A stretch of 64,000 nucleotides of DNA from Bacteroidota bacterium (GCA_007693555.1 REDJ01000137.1:64085-128084), one strand, 5' to 3'; shown: positions 20,952 through 31,844, counted from the stretch's first letter. Notes: generated from the sequence alone by a model not told the origin. Program-made: numbers and translations.

Positions 20952-20967
20952 GGTAACCTTGGTTACC
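20952..20967. promoter_or_regulatory. Perfect inverted repeat GGTAACCTTGGTTACC in the rpsA 5' leader
   Basis: 16-nt palindrome 25-40 nt upstream of the rpsA ATG (20927, minus strand); regulatory role is inference. Confidence 0.45.
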
Positions 20968-21134
20968 GGGTTAAACAATAGATGAATTAGGGCCCACAAA
21001 TGGGACTGCAAAATTACACAAATTATCCTCAAATAAAAAACTAAAAATCAAGTTTTTAATTCAGGAAAAATTCTTTGAAATAATTGAAAAAACCGGCTAA
21101 AAAAGAGACCCGGCTTTAAATTTCAAATTTTCAA

Positions 21135-23591
21135 CTATGCTGAAAAGTCAAGGGGTTTGGACACTTTATCCTTTTCAAGGGCCAAATCAACAACATCAAT
21201 CATATCCTTAATATAATGAAATTTAAGGCCTTTGACATAAATGGGATTGATATCATCCACGTCTTTTTTATTTTCTGCAGATAATATTACATCTGTCATA
21301 TTAGCCCTTCTTGCGGCAAGAATCTTTTCTTTGATACCACCCACGGGAGTAACTTTTCCCCGTAGTGTGATTTCGCCTGTCATGGCAACAGCCGGTTTAA
21401 CCTTACGCTGGGTAAATGCTGATACCAAGGATGCAAACATTGTTATACCAGCTGAGGGACCATCTTTTGGAGTTGCTCCTTCCGGCACATGTATATGAAC
21501 ATTCCATTTATCAAAAATATCAGGTTTGATTTCCAGTTGTTTTGCATGTGATTTCATATATTCCAGAGCCAGTGTAGCAGATTCTTTCATCACATCACCA
21601 AGATTGCCTGTTAGGGTAAGATTTCCTTTTCCTTTACTAACCGATACCTCTACATAAAGTACCTCACCTCCCACATAAGTCCAGGCAAGACCGGTAACCA
21701 CTCCTGCCATATTTTTTATGATTTGTGAATCCTTGGTATAATGAGGCACTCCAAGTATAATTATCAGTTCTTCGGATTTAAGGTTTCTGGATATTTCTTT
21801 ACCAAGTACAATATCCCTTGCCCGTGACCGGATAACTTTTGCAATTTGTTTTTCAAGCAAACGTACACCTGACTCACGTGTGTAATCCTGTATGATTTTT
21901 TCCAGTACGGCTTTTGAAAAGGATAGCTGTGACTTTTTCAAACCATGTGCATCCAACTGTTTTGGTATAAGATGTCTTTTGGCAATTTCTATCTTCTCTT
22001 CAACAATATAACCACTCAGGTCAATAATTTCCATACGGTCGCGAAGAGCGGGATGAATGGTTGCCAAGGTGTTGGCAGTGGCAATAAACATGATTTTGGA
22101 TAAGTCATAATCTACTTCCAGGAAGTTATCGTAGAAAGTATTGTTTTGTTCAGGATCAAGTACCTCCAGTAAGGCTGATGAAGGATCGCCACTTATGCTC
22201 TGATGACCAACCTTATCAACCTCATCAAGAACAAATACCGGGTTTGAGCTTTTTACCTTTCTGATATTTTGAATAATCCTGCCTGGCATAGCTCCAACAT
22301 AAGTTTTCCGATGCCCTCTTATTTCAGCTTCATCTCGTACTCCACCCAAAGACATGCGTATGTAATTACGTCCAATGGCATCTGCAATACTTTTTCCAAG
22401 CGAAGTTTTGCCTACTCCGGGAGGTCCGACGAAGCATAAAATGGGTGATTTCATATCACCCTTGAGTTTGAGCACGGCAAGATATTCGAGAATACGGTCT
22501 TTAATTTTTTCAAGGCCGTAGTGCTCTCTGTCAAGAATTTTCTGTGCTTTACTCAGGTCAAAATTATCTGAAGTATATTCACCCCAGGGCAGTTCAATCA
22601 AGGTTTCCAGGTAATTGATCTGCAATGAATACTCCATAGCTGCCGGATTCATCCGTTGAAGTTTACTGATTTCCTTTTCAAAGACATCTTTCACCTGTTT
22701 GCCCCATTTTTTCTTTGAAGCTTTATTTTTCATTTCCTGGATCTGCTGCTCATGGGGATTACCTCCCAGCTCTTCCTGAATGGTTTTTAACTGTTGATTC
22801 AGTATGTAATCCCTTTGCTGCTTATCAATATCTACTTTAACCTTTGACTGTATCTGGTTTTTTAATTCAACTACCTGAAGTTCACGGGTAAGATGCCCGA
22901 GCACAGTTTGGGCACGGGTAGTTATATCGAGAATCTTTAAAAGCTTCTGTTTTTCAGGCACTTCAATATTCAGGTTAGAAGAAATAAAATTCACAAGAAA
23001 TACCGGACTTTCAATGTTTTTTATAGCAAAAGCAGCCTCACTGGGAATTTGAGGAGATTTATTGACAATCTGAATAGCAAGATCCTTTATTGTTGCTATA
23101 AGGGCTTTAAAATTTTTATCGGTCTTGCGCTCCATGGGTTTATCAAAAGAGGAAACCCTTGCTTTGAGATATGGCTCATATTCCACAAAAGATTCAAGTT
23201 TGAACCTTTTTTTACCCTGCAAAATGGCAGTTGTGCTTCCATCGGGCATAGATAAAGTTTTGATTATATAAGCTACTGTACCGATCTCATTCAAATCATC
23301 AAACCCAGGATCTTCAACATTATCATCCTTTTGAGATAAAACCCCAACAATTTTATTCTTTTTGTATATTTCTTTAACAAGCTTGATAGACTTGTCTCTG
23401 TTAACAGTGATGGGAATTACAACACCGGGAAACAAAACTGTATTTTTTAAGGGTAAAACAGGTAAAACTTCCGGTAATTCCTCGGCAGTCATTTGTTCCT
23501 CTTCCTCCGGTGATAGCAAAGGAATATATTCAGTTTCAGCATCTATCATACCTGAAAATTTAAATCCATCTCTTTCCAGAAAATTATCCAT
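21135..23591 (-). CDS. lon: ATP-dependent protease Lon (endopeptidase La)
   Basis: LON substrate-binding N-terminus, Walker A GPPGVGKTSLGKSIADA, catalytic PKDGPSAGITM and GGIKEKILAARRANMTDVILS. Confidence 0.96.
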   Translation of the reverse strand: MDNFLERDGFKFSGMIDAETEYIPLLSPEEEEQMTAEELPEVLPVLPLKNTVLFPGVVIPITVNRDKSIKLVKEIYKKNKIVGVLSQKDDNVEDPGFDDLNEIGTVAYIIKTLSMPDGSTTAILQGKKRFKLESFVEYEPYLKARVSSFDKPMERKTDKNFKALIATIKDLAIQIVNKSPQIPSEAAFAIKNIESPVFLVNFISSNLNIEVPEKQKLLKILDITTRAQTVLGHLTRELQVVELKNQIQSKVKVDIDKQQRDYILNQQLKTIQEELGGNPHEQQIQEMKNKASKKKWGKQVKDVFEKEISKLQRMNPAAMEYSLQINYLETLIELPWGEYTSDNFDLSKAQKILDREHYGLEKIKDRILEYLAVLKLKGDMKSPILCFVGPPGVGKTSLGKSIADAIGRNYIRMSLGGVRDEAEIRGHRKTYVGAMPGRIIQNIRKVKSSNPVFVLDEVDKVGHQSISGDPSSALLEVLDPEQNNTFYDNFLEVDYDLSKIMFIATANTLATIHPALRDRMEIIDLSGYIVEEKIEIAKRHLIPKQLDAHGLKKSQLSFSKAVLEKIIQDYTRESGVRLLEKQIAKVIRSRARDIVLGKEISRNLKSEELIIILGVPHYTKDSQIIKNMAGVVTGLAWTYVGGEVLYVEVSVSKGKGNLTLTGNLGDVMKESATLALEYMKSHAKQLEIKPDIFDKWNVHIHVPEGATPKDGPSAGITMFASLVSAFTQRKVKPAVAMTGEITLRGKVTPVGGIKEKILAARRANMTDVILSAENKKDVDDINPIYVKGLKFHYIKDMIDVVDLALEKDKVSKPLDFSA

Positions 23592-23927
23592 AAATTATTT
23601 GTAGTCATTTTGTCATTAATAGTGAAAATACGTCAGGTACTATAAGTATGTAATTTTATCACATCCACTTTTTAATCCTGTATAGACCTGTTAACATGCA
23701 GTTTAAATCATTGTTCGCGATTTTTATTAATTCGGAAAACTGCAACCATATCTTAAGACAATGATTATGCCATAAAATATAAGTAAACCCACACTTGAGA
23801 AGAATTACAAAATTAACGAAATAAGATGATAATTGATCTGCGGGCATTGAACGAGATTTAATCAATGATAGAGTTTAAAAATTCATTATAATGATGAGTG
23901 TGAGGTTCTGCGAGATCGAAAAAATGT

Positions 23928-24090
23928 AAAAAAAGAGGCTGTCTTAGAAGTCCGCTTATTTGATTTTCATCACTTTTAACCCCTACCCCTAAAGGGGAAA
24001 ATGCTAAAAATCAGGCTCCCTTTAGGGAAGGGGTAACCTGATTTTCAAAAAATCACTCCAATTCAGACTTTTCAGATAGTCTCTTTTCTT
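23928..24090. mobile_element. MITE-like palindromic intergenic repeat element (non-coding)
   Basis: Imperfect TIRs aaaaaaagaggctgtcttagaagtc / gacttttcagatagtctcttttctt; nested inner inverted repeat acccctacccctaaagggg / tccctttagggaaggggt; AAAATCAGG/CCTGATTTT 9-bp perfect stem. Confidence 0.55.
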
Positions 24091-24105
24091 AAAATATAGT
24101 TTTTT

Positions 24106-25293
24106 CTAAAGCCTTCTGTAACTCAGTGTATTTTCGTATACATGCCTCAATATATCTTCTTCAGTTTTATCAAAGTCAAGGCCCCTGCGTGCATAAACCC
24201 TCTTGGCAACCTCTATGGATTTGTCAAAGTTATGCACAGCAAAGCCCGAAACACTACCCCATGAGAAAGAAGGAATAAAATTGCGCATAAATCCGGCACC
24301 AAATACCTGGGAAGCAACACCTACCACTGTACCGGTATTAAACATAGTATTTATGCCACACTTGGAGTGGTCGCCCATGAAAGTACCACAAAACTGCAAT
24401 TCAGTTTTTAAGAAACTTTCTTCCTCATAATCCCACAAACGCACATTTTCGTAGTTGTTCTTTAAATTGGAGGTATTGGTGTCGGCTCCCAGATTGCACC
24501 ATTCTCCAATAACGCTATGGCCCAGAAAGCCATCATGGGCCTTATTTGAATAGCCGAACATAATGGAATGGCTCACCTCTCCACCCACCTTGCAATGTGG
24601 GCCAATGGAAGTTGCTCCGTAAATTCTTGCAGCCATTCTGATCTTCGCACTTTCGCCAATCCCAACAGGACCACGAAGAATAGAGCCGTCCATAATTTGT
24701 GCTTCCTTTCCAATGTAAACAGGCCCTTCAGAGGCATTAATTATTACATGTTCAATAACAGCGCCTTTCTCAACAAAGACTTTTTCTGGTGCGGTAACTT
24801 TTGCAATATCAGGAATAGGTTCCGATTTTCGACCCTGTGTTATCAATTCAAAGTCACCCAGAATTTCAGATTCATTCATTTGAATTAAATCAGATAGGTA
24901 CTGAAGTTTTTTCGGTGATGATTGGGTATGAAGAGGTGCTACTGAATCAATTATATCCCAATCAAGGTTTTCAATATCTTCCGATTTTAACCTGAGTGCT
25001 ATAATAATTTCACCCGTAATCAGAGTTTGGTTTGGTGTAAGTTGATGAATTTCTTTAAGGATTGTTTCATCAGGAAAAACACTGCTATTTATCAAAATGT
25101 TATCACCTTCCTTAATGAGAGGATATTTTTTGCTGAGATAATCTTCAGTTAAGGTTGAAGTTTTTTTCCCAAGATATTTTTCCCATTTTTCTCTCATGGT
25201 AAGAATACCTATTCTGATGTCTGCAATAGGTCTGGTAAATGTAAAAGGCAACAGGTGGTTTCGTGTCTGATCTCCGAACAAAATATAATTCAT
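24106..25293 (-). CDS. GlmU-family putative sugar nucleotidyltransferase with left-handed beta-helix C-terminus
   Basis: MNYILFGDQTRNHLLPFTFTRPIADIRIGILTMREKW N-terminus characteristic of Bacteroidetes GlmU-like proteins; hexapeptide repeat region (GPVYIGKEAQIMDGSILRGPVGIGESAKI). Confidence 0.82.
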   Translation of the reverse strand: MNYILFGDQTRNHLLPFTFTRPIADIRIGILTMREKWEKYLGKKTSTLTEDYLSKKYPLIKEGDNILINSSVFPDETILKEIHQLTPNQTLITGEIIIALRLKSEDIENLDWDIIDSVAPLHTQSSPKKLQYLSDLIQMNESEILGDFELITQGRKSEPIPDIAKVTAPEKVFVEKGAVIEHVIINASEGPVYIGKEAQIMDGSILRGPVGIGESAKIRMAARIYGATSIGPHCKVGGEVSHSIMFGYSNKAHDGFLGHSVIGEWCNLGADTNTSNLKNNYENVRLWDYEEESFLKTELQFCGTFMGDHSKCGINTMFNTGTVVGVASQVFGAGFMRNFIPSFSWGSVSGFAVHNFDKSIEVAKRVYARRGLDFDKTEEDILRHVYENTLSYRRL

Positions 25294-25360
25294 TGCAATT
25301 TTTATTTTGATTATTCAATCCTTTTCACTTAATTGGCTAAAGATAGAAAATTTTTTAATA

Positions 25361-25391
25361 AAAAAAGCCCTTTTGAGTAAAGGGCTTTTTA
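25361..25391 (-). terminator. Intrinsic terminator downstream of rpmE2
   Basis: AAAAAGCCCTTT-ACTC-AAAAGGGCTTTTT on the minus strand just after the L31 stop. Confidence 0.85.
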
Positions 25392-25408
25392 GAAGGAAAA
25401 ATATTTTT

Positions 25409-25669
25409 TTACTTTTTGTTACGGTTCTGATATTTCGATTTAAATTTATCAATCCTTCCTGCAGTGTCAACAAGTTGTTGTTTGCCTGTATAAAAGGGGT
25501 GTGAAGTATGCGAAATATCAAGTTTTATCAGAGGATACTCTTTTCCATCTTCCTCCCAGACAGCTGCTTCCTTTGACGTGGAAGTGCTTCTTGTGAGAAA
25601 GGAATAATCGTTTGACATGTCCTTGAATATAACTAAACGATAATTGTCAGGATGGATATCTTTTTTCAT
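25409..25669 (-). CDS. rpmE2: 50S ribosomal protein L31 type B
   Basis: [76 protein letters not shown]; lacks the CxxC zinc motif. Confidence 0.95.
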   Translation of the reverse strand: MKKDIHPDNYRLVIFKDMSNDYSFLTRSTSTSKEAAVWEEDGKEYPLIKLDISHTSHPFYTGKQQLVDTAGRIDKFKSKYQNRNKK

Positions 25670-25752
25670 TACTCAAATTTTTTAAACAAACCTGTTTGTT
25701 ATTGTATATTGTTACTGGATTAGATATAAAACATCTTTATTTTTCAGGAGTG

Positions 25753-25783
25753 CAAAGTTACTATTAAATATTAAAGTGACAAA
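25753..25783 (-). promoter_or_regulatory. Bacteroidetes-type promoter for rpmE2
   Basis: Minus strand TTTG (25780-25783) - 19 nt - TAACTTTG (25753-25760). Confidence 0.65.
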
Positions 25784-25802
25784 AGATTTTTATGGAATTA
25801 TT

Positions 25803-25852
25803 TTAAAAAGGCTTTCGGTTGTCTGACAAATCAATCAACAACTGAAAGCCTG
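25803..25852 (-). terminator. Intrinsic terminator downstream of the DUF1015 gene
   Basis: Minus strand AGGCTTTCAGTTGT...ACAACCGAAAGCCTTTTTAAAA. Confidence 0.7.
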
Positions 25853-25886
25853 AATAAGAATGATTTAAATTGGAATCCGATTTTTT

Positions 25887-27137
25887 TTAATCCTCAAGAC
25901 TATGTATTACAAGCCCGCTTCTCAATTTGGGTTCAAACCAGGTGGTTTTGGGAGGCATAATATTTCCTGTATCGGCTATATCTGTCAATTGTTTCATTGT
26001 AACAGGATAGAGTGCGAATGCCACCTCCATTTCTCCACTGTCAACTCTTTTCTTTAACTCTCCCAAACCACGTATACCTCCAACAAAATCAATTCTCTTA
26101 TCGGTTCTAAGATTCTTTATTCCCAAAATATTATCCAAAACGTGTTTTGAAAGAATCGTTACATCCAAAACTCCTATTGGATCATTGTCATCATAACTTC
26201 CTTCCCTGGCATCCAGCTCATACCAATTACCATCCAGATACATGCTGAAATTATGTAATCTATCGGGCTTATATTCTTCGGTACCTTTTTCATTCACAAT
26301 AAAAATTTCTTCAAGCCTGGTAAGGAATTCTTCTTTTGACAAACCATTCAAATCTTTGACTACCCTGTTATAATCAATAATTGTAAGTTGATTATCAGGA
26401 AAAAGCACTGCCATAAAGAAATTATATTCTTCATTGCCGGTATGATTGGGATTTTGCATTTTTTTCTCATTGCCAACCAGTGCTGCTGCAGCTGTGCGGT
26501 GATGTCCGTCGGCAACGTAAAACGCAGGTACTTCAGCAAAATGTTTTTCAAGCTTTTCAACAGTTTGCCTGTTATCAATCACCCAAAACTTATGCCCAAA
26601 ACCATCATCGGCAACAAAATCATACTCCGGTAAACTATTCAGGGTGATTTCTTTCACAATATTATCAATCTCCGGAACTACACTATAGGAAAAGAAAACA
26701 GGTTCGGCATTAGCATTTACAATGCGAACATGCTTCATTCTGTCTTCTTCCTTATCAGGCCGGGTAAGCTCGTGCTTTTTGATAATTTCATTCAAATAAT
26801 CCTCAACACCTGCACAACCCACAATACCGTACTGGATTTTTTCACCCCATGTTTGTGCATAGATGTAAAAATTGGCAGTTTCATCCTTTTTAAGCCAGCC
26901 ATTTTCCTGAAATTTCTTAAAGTTTTCAAGTGCTTTATCATACACCTGTTGGGAATATAAATCAGTATCTTCGGGCAATTCAATCTCAGGTTTTACTACC
27001 CTTAAAAAGCTGTAGGGATTACTTTTTGCTTCTGCACGGGCTTCTTTGGAGTCAAGCACATCATAAGGCCTTGAAGCCAGATCTTTTACAATATCTTTTG
27101 GGGGCCTTAATCCCCTGAAAGGTTTTAAAATAGCCAT
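25887..27137 (-). CDS. DUF1015 domain-containing protein
   Basis: MAILKPFRGLRPPKDIVKDLASRPYDVLDSKEARAEAKSNPYSFLRVVKPEI; YVADGHHRTAAA. Confidence 0.9.
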   Translation of the reverse strand: MAILKPFRGLRPPKDIVKDLASRPYDVLDSKEARAEAKSNPYSFLRVVKPEIELPEDTDLYSQQVYDKALENFKKFQENGWLKKDETANFYIYAQTWGEKIQYGIVGCAGVEDYLNEIIKKHELTRPDKEEDRMKHVRIVNANAEPVFFSYSVVPEIDNIVKEITLNSLPEYDFVADDGFGHKFWVIDNRQTVEKLEKHFAEVPAFYVADGHHRTAAAALVGNEKKMQNPNHTGNEEYNFFMAVLFPDNQLTIIDYNRVVKDLNGLSKEEFLTRLEEIFIVNEKGTEEYKPDRLHNFSMYLDGNWYELDAREGSYDDNDPIGVLDVTILSKHVLDNILGIKNLRTDKRIDFVGGIRGLGELKKRVDSGEMEVAFALYPVTMKQLTDIADTGNIMPPKTTWFEPKLRSGLVIHSLED

Positions 27138-27205
27138 GAATATAATCTTAAGTTTTATTGAATTTGATTAAAAAAAATATCATTGACAGGGAAATCGCAG
27201 TATTA

Positions 27206-28126
27206 TTAATTAACCTGAAATGTTTTATCTCCTTTTTCAAAGAAATTCACGATTTGTTTTGCAGCTGCAAGACCGGCATTAATATTTGCCTCTGAAGTTT
27301 GTGCACCCATTTTCTTTGCTGTAAAAACAATGCGTTCAGGATATTTCTCAAGCATTTCATCCTTGCAGTCAGGTGCAAGATCAGAAAGATAATTGAAATC
27401 TGTTCTTTCAGACATGAGTTTCAGTAAACCCTCTTCATCAATTACTTCTTTACGCGCAGTATTAACCAGGGTAGCTCCTTTGGGCATATTTTTCAGCAAA
27501 TCATAATTTACTGACTTTTTGGTTTTTTCATTTGCCGGAATATGCAGTGAAATATACTGACAGGTTTTATAAAGTTCTTCTAAAGAACTCATAGCTATAA
27601 CATCATCACGCTCAATATCTTCTTTATTTACAAAAGGATCATAGGCATAAACATGCATACCAAATCCTTTAGCTATAGCAGCAATAAACTTTCCAACATT
27701 TCCGTATGCATGAATTCCGATTTTTTTATCACGCAACTCAGTTCCTGAACTTCCATTGAAGGCCTTTCTGATATTATACAGCATCATGCCAAAAGCAAGT
27801 TCTGCCACAGCATTTGAATTTTGCCCGGGAGTATTCATGGCTACCACGCCTTTTTCGGTGCATGTTCCCAGGTCAATATTATCATAGCCTGCACCTGCCC
27901 TGACAACAATTTTCAGGTTCCGGGCTGCATTTAATACTTCGGCTGTTACCTTATCACTTCGGATAATCAATCCATCAACATCTTCAACAGCTTTAAGAAA
28001 TTCAGATGTTTCAGCGTATTTTTCTAACAACACAACATCATAACCCGCTTCATCAAAAACTTTTTTTATTCCTTGAACCGCTGCTGCAGCAAAAGGTTTT
28101 TCTGTGGCAATCAATATCTTTTTCAT
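27206..28126 (-). CDS. serA: D-3-phosphoglycerate dehydrogenase
   Basis: D-2-hydroxyacid dehydrogenase fold: VVRAGAGYDNIDLGTCTEKGVVAMNTPGQNSNAVAE, IGIHAYGNVGKFIAAIAKGFGM; adjacent to serC. Confidence 0.87.
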   Translation of the reverse strand: MKKILIATEKPFAAAAVQGIKKVFDEAGYDVVLLEKYAETSEFLKAVEDVDGLIIRSDKVTAEVLNAARNLKIVVRAGAGYDNIDLGTCTEKGVVAMNTPGQNSNAVAELAFGMMLYNIRKAFNGSSGTELRDKKIGIHAYGNVGKFIAAIAKGFGMHVYAYDPFVNKEDIERDDVIAMSSLEELYKTCQYISLHIPANEKTKKSVNYDLLKNMPKGATLVNTARKEVIDEEGLLKLMSERTDFNYLSDLAPDCKDEMLEKYPERIVFTAKKMGAQTSEANINAGLAAAKQIVNFFEKGDKTFQVN

Positions 28127-28265
28127 AATTTCTAAATTTAAAAGTGTTCTGATCTGTTTATGATACCTGATAACACTATGAAATAAAAATTTACTTTATA
28201 AAATAACTGTAAGAGGATTGTTTTCAGATCCTCTAAAAACCGGCAGCTATAAAATGTTTATTGTT

Positions 28266-29339
28266 TTATTTTTTGAATTTTTTTTCAAATTCCTGCATAG
28301 CTTCAACAAGAGCTTTTACGCTTTCTGCAGTTAGTGCGTTATAGGTCGATGCACGAAAGCCTCCTACCGAACGGTGTCCTTTTAAACCTACCATTCCAAG
28401 AGACGATGCAAATGAGAGGAATTCCTGTTCAAGTTCCTTATATGCTTCACTCATTACGAAACATATGTTCATAAGTGAACGGGATTCTTTTTCTGCAGTG
28501 CCCACAAATAATTCATTACGGTCAATTTCATCGTATAACAATCTGGCTTTAGCCTCATTAAGCTCCTGCATTTTTTTAACTCCACCCAGTTTTTTTAGCC
28601 AGCGTAGGGTTTCAAGAATAGTATATACTGGCAGACAAGGAGGGGTATTAAACATCGATCCGTTTTCAATATGAATCTGATAATTCAGCATGGAGGGTAT
28701 AGCCCTTTCAAATTTACCGAGTACATCCTCACGGATGATAACAAAAGTTGCTCCTGCAGGTCCCAGGTTTTTCTGGGCGCCTCCGTAAATTATTGCATAC
28801 TTTGACACATCAAGTGGACGGCTGAAGATATCGGAAGACATGTCGGCAACCAAAGGTACGGGTGAATCTATGTCTTCTTTAATTTCAGTTCCATAAATTG
28901 TATTGTTTGTTGTAATGTGAAAATAATCTGCATCTGTTGGAATGGTATATCCCTTTGGAATATAGCTGAAATTCTTGTCTGCACTGGATGCAACTACATC
29001 AACATCTCCAAAAAACTTTGCTTCTTTGGCAGCTTTTTTTGCCCATACACCAGTTTCAAGATAAGCAGCTTTTTTATTTAACAAATTGAATGGAACCATA
29101 CAAAACTGAAGGCTTGCCCCACCTCCAAGGAATAACACATGATAACCTTCAGGTATATCAAGCAACTCTTTAAACAAAGCTACAGTTTCATCCATAACAG
29201 CCTGAAAATCCTTTCCCCGATGCGAAATTTCCATAACTGATAAACCGATTCCGTTAAGATCCATAACAGCTTTTGCTGTATTCTCAATTACTTCCTTTGC
29301 CAGTATTGATGGGCCGGCACTAAAATTATGCTTTTTCAT
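28266..29339 (-). CDS. serC: Phosphoserine aminotransferase
   Basis: [61 protein letters not shown]. Confidence 0.96.
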   Translation of the reverse strand: MKKHNFSAGPSILAKEVIENTAKAVMDLNGIGLSVMEISHRGKDFQAVMDETVALFKELLDIPEGYHVLFLGGGASLQFCMVPFNLLNKKAAYLETGVWAKKAAKEAKFFGDVDVVASSADKNFSYIPKGYTIPTDADYFHITTNNTIYGTEIKEDIDSPVPLVADMSSDIFSRPLDVSKYAIIYGGAQKNLGPAGATFVIIREDVLGKFERAIPSMLNYQIHIENGSMFNTPPCLPVYTILETLRWLKKLGGVKKMQELNEAKARLLYDEIDRNELFVGTAEKESRSLMNICFVMSEAYKELEQEFLSFASSLGMVGLKGHRSVGGFRASTYNALTAESVKALVEAMQEFEKKFKK

Positions 29340-29735
29340 GTTTCGTAAGTTTTATTATTGATATCATTTAAGACACCTTGATGAATTAAATCTTGATTAA
29401 TCATCAGGATGTATTGCCTTTAAATTTTTAAATAATTGCTGGATTTTTTATGTGTCTTGATAATGAATTATTTTTCAACAAACTTATCAATATTTCCCAA
29501 CCTGCAAAATATTTCAATATGAAAGCAGAATTTAAATTATTACATAAAATTAACAGCCAAATTAAATAAACCAGGAAAATATTTTTGAAATCTCTGACAA
29601 ATTTGGCAAAATTATCACAATCAAAAAAGAAAAACAGTGGAAATATTTTTCATTCCAGACAATCTATCCTTTTTATCAATAAAATCAAGGGTTTCTAAAA
29701 TGTCCGTTAACCTGGTTATGTAAAAACCAAAGGTT

Positions 29736-30632
29736 TTAATTCAAATTTGGAGGAGTGGGCCTTGGGGGAGGTCTGTGACGGGGATTCCTTACATCTATAT
29801 CCTCTGTAAAAACCCATCTGCCTTCAACATATCTGAAGGCATCAAAAATATTCATTTCAGGCACGTAAAACTGATAATTTCCCTTAAGAAATTCATGTGT
29901 GGGTGCCATACGATCAAAAATTATAACCTGTTCAGGAGCTCTGCTGCCTGGAAAACGAAATGCATCGTACCGCATTATCATATTTACCCTGGAAGAGTAT
30001 TCAAAAATTATGCGGGTATGCAAATCATCTTTATATTGGAAAACTTGCTTTCCGAAAGTGGGAAAACCTTCAGCATCAATTTTTAAGGGCTCAATTATTC
30101 TTTTCCGGGTTAATGGATTATCGGCTCTCCAACCCAAGAGAAAATAATAGTCCTTTCCCTCATAACTCCGGTGAATGACTTCAGAATAAAATGTTCCCAA
30201 CCAATTATCATGTTGTAAAAGCTCATGTGAGATATTTTCAACAGTGCCTTGATTGTCAAATAATTCAATCAGTTCCCATTTCCCGGTTGATGAATTCATT
30301 ACCTGCAAAAACCCAAAATAGCTAAAGTTATAATTACTTAATGGGATGTACCAGCTGATAATGCGAAAACGCTCATCGGGTGACCTGAGCAGAGAAACTG
30401 TTTGCAATGAATCAAAGGAATAGGCAAAGGAGCCTTCTTTATTTAAAACTTTTTCAAAATAGGTCTTAAATATCTGATTGATTTCTAATTTCTCCTTGTC
30501 ATCCCGGGCAAAGGGGACTGATATTATGAGTTTTTTCAGGCTATCTTCATGCATTTTAAAATCAGGAACAGACTCAGCATATACCTGTGGAACAAAAAAC
30601 TGAAAGAAACAAATAATAGTTATTAGCCTCAT
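29736..30632 (-). CDS. Conserved secreted protein of unknown function
   Basis: Signal peptide MRLITIICFFQFFVPQVYAES; no motif recognised; Pro/Arg-rich tail RNPRHRPPPRPTPPNLN. Confidence 0.6.
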   Translation of the reverse strand: MRLITIICFFQFFVPQVYAESVPDFKMHEDSLKKLIISVPFARDDKEKLEINQIFKTYFEKVLNKEGSFAYSFDSLQTVSLLRSPDERFRIISWYIPLSNYNFSYFGFLQVMNSSTGKWELIELFDNQGTVENISHELLQHDNWLGTFYSEVIHRSYEGKDYYFLLGWRADNPLTRKRIIEPLKIDAEGFPTFGKQVFQYKDDLHTRIIFEYSSRVNMIMRYDAFRFPGSRAPEQVIIFDRMAPTHEFLKGNYQFYVPEMNIFDAFRYVEGRWVFTEDIDVRNPRHRPPPRPTPPNLN

Positions 30633-30763
30633 GAATCTTTAGCAAAAGGTTTAACAAGCAAACTATAGTTTATAATTGAAAACTTAACTTTGTAGTTTAT
30701 ATTGCAAATATATATAACAAATCAATCCTGGTATTGTAAGGATTTCAGAGATAATAAAAAAAC

Positions 30764-31819
30764 ATGAAACCAAATCCGGAAAAACGCCTTGATGCCTTTG
30801 TTAAACTGGGCATCGAACTGCAGAAAGTCATTCATCGGCGATCATTGAAAAATGATTCTTTTCAGCAGGCCATTTTAAAAAGTACTGGCCACAATCCCTG
30901 GTTTACTGAGGAAAACATATTTTCGGCCATGGAAGGAATTTCTGCAATGCTTGATAAGAAAAAACTAACTGATTGGATAAATAGATATGATTTCTCTCAG
31001 GCCCTCCCAAAAAAACTGACTGTCGGCGTTATAATGGCGGGAAATATTCCTTTGGTAGGCTTTCATGATTTTATGTGTGTATTATTATCTGGTCACAGGT
31101 TTCTGGGAAAACTATCGGGCCAGGACAAATTTTTGCCCGTTGAAGTTGCCAGGCTTTTAACCGAAATCGAACCTGGTTTTAGAAGCTACATTGGATTTAC
31201 TGAAGGAGTAATTTCTGATTTTGATGCTGTAATTGCAACGGGCAGCAATAACACCTCGAGGTATTTTGAGTATTATTTCAAAAAATATCCCAGTATTATC
31301 AGGGGAAACAGAAACAGCCTAGCCATAGTTGACGGAAAAGAAAGTGAAGAAGAACTTATGGCCCTTTCTGATGATGTATTTATGTACTTTGGAATGGGTT
31401 GCCGCAGTGTTTCTAAAATTTATGTACCTGAAAACTATGATTTTGACCGGTTGGTCCAATCCTTCAGAAAATGGGAACATCTGAAAAACCACCATAAATT
31501 CTTCAATAACTATGAATACCAGAAAGCAGTATTACTTGTAAATCAAACCCCGCATTTCGATACCGGATACTCAATTGTCAAAGAAGATAACCAGCTTGCT
31601 TCGCCACTATCGGTTTTACATTACGAGACATATGATGATTTTCAGATTATCCAAAAATACATTGAATCAGAAAAAAATAACATACAGTGCATTGCTTCAA
31701 GGCAGGAACTTAATCATATGTTTGAGCGGAGTATAAAAACAGGAACAACACAAAATCCAGGTCCGGAGGATTATGCTGATGGTGTCGATACGATAGAATT
31801 CTTATTGGAACTGAAATAA
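30764..31819 (+). CDS. Acyl-CoA reductase (LuxC-like) family protein
   Basis: VGVIMAGNIPLVGFHDFMCVLLSGHRFLGKLSGQDKFLP, DAVIATGSNNTSRYFEYYFKKYPSIIRGNRNS. Confidence 0.78.
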   Translation: MKPNPEKRLDAFVKLGIELQKVIHRRSLKNDSFQQAILKSTGHNPWFTEENIFSAMEGISAMLDKKKLTDWINRYDFSQALPKKLTVGVIMAGNIPLVGFHDFMCVLLSGHRFLGKLSGQDKFLPVEVARLLTEIEPGFRSYIGFTEGVISDFDAVIATGSNNTSRYFEYYFKKYPSIIRGNRNSLAIVDGKESEEELMALSDDVFMYFGMGCRSVSKIYVPENYDFDRLVQSFRKWEHLKNHHKFFNNYEYQKAVLLVNQTPHFDTGYSIVKEDNQLASPLSVLHYETYDDFQIIQKYIESEKNNIQCIASRQELNHMFERSIKTGTTQNPGPEDYADGVDTIEFLLELK

Positions 31820-31844
31820 CAGAGACTTTTGAATATTCAAATCT

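Noticed and set aside
23659-23865. 68-aa minus-strand ORF upstream of lon
   Set aside because: Short, no recognisable features; likely chance ORF.
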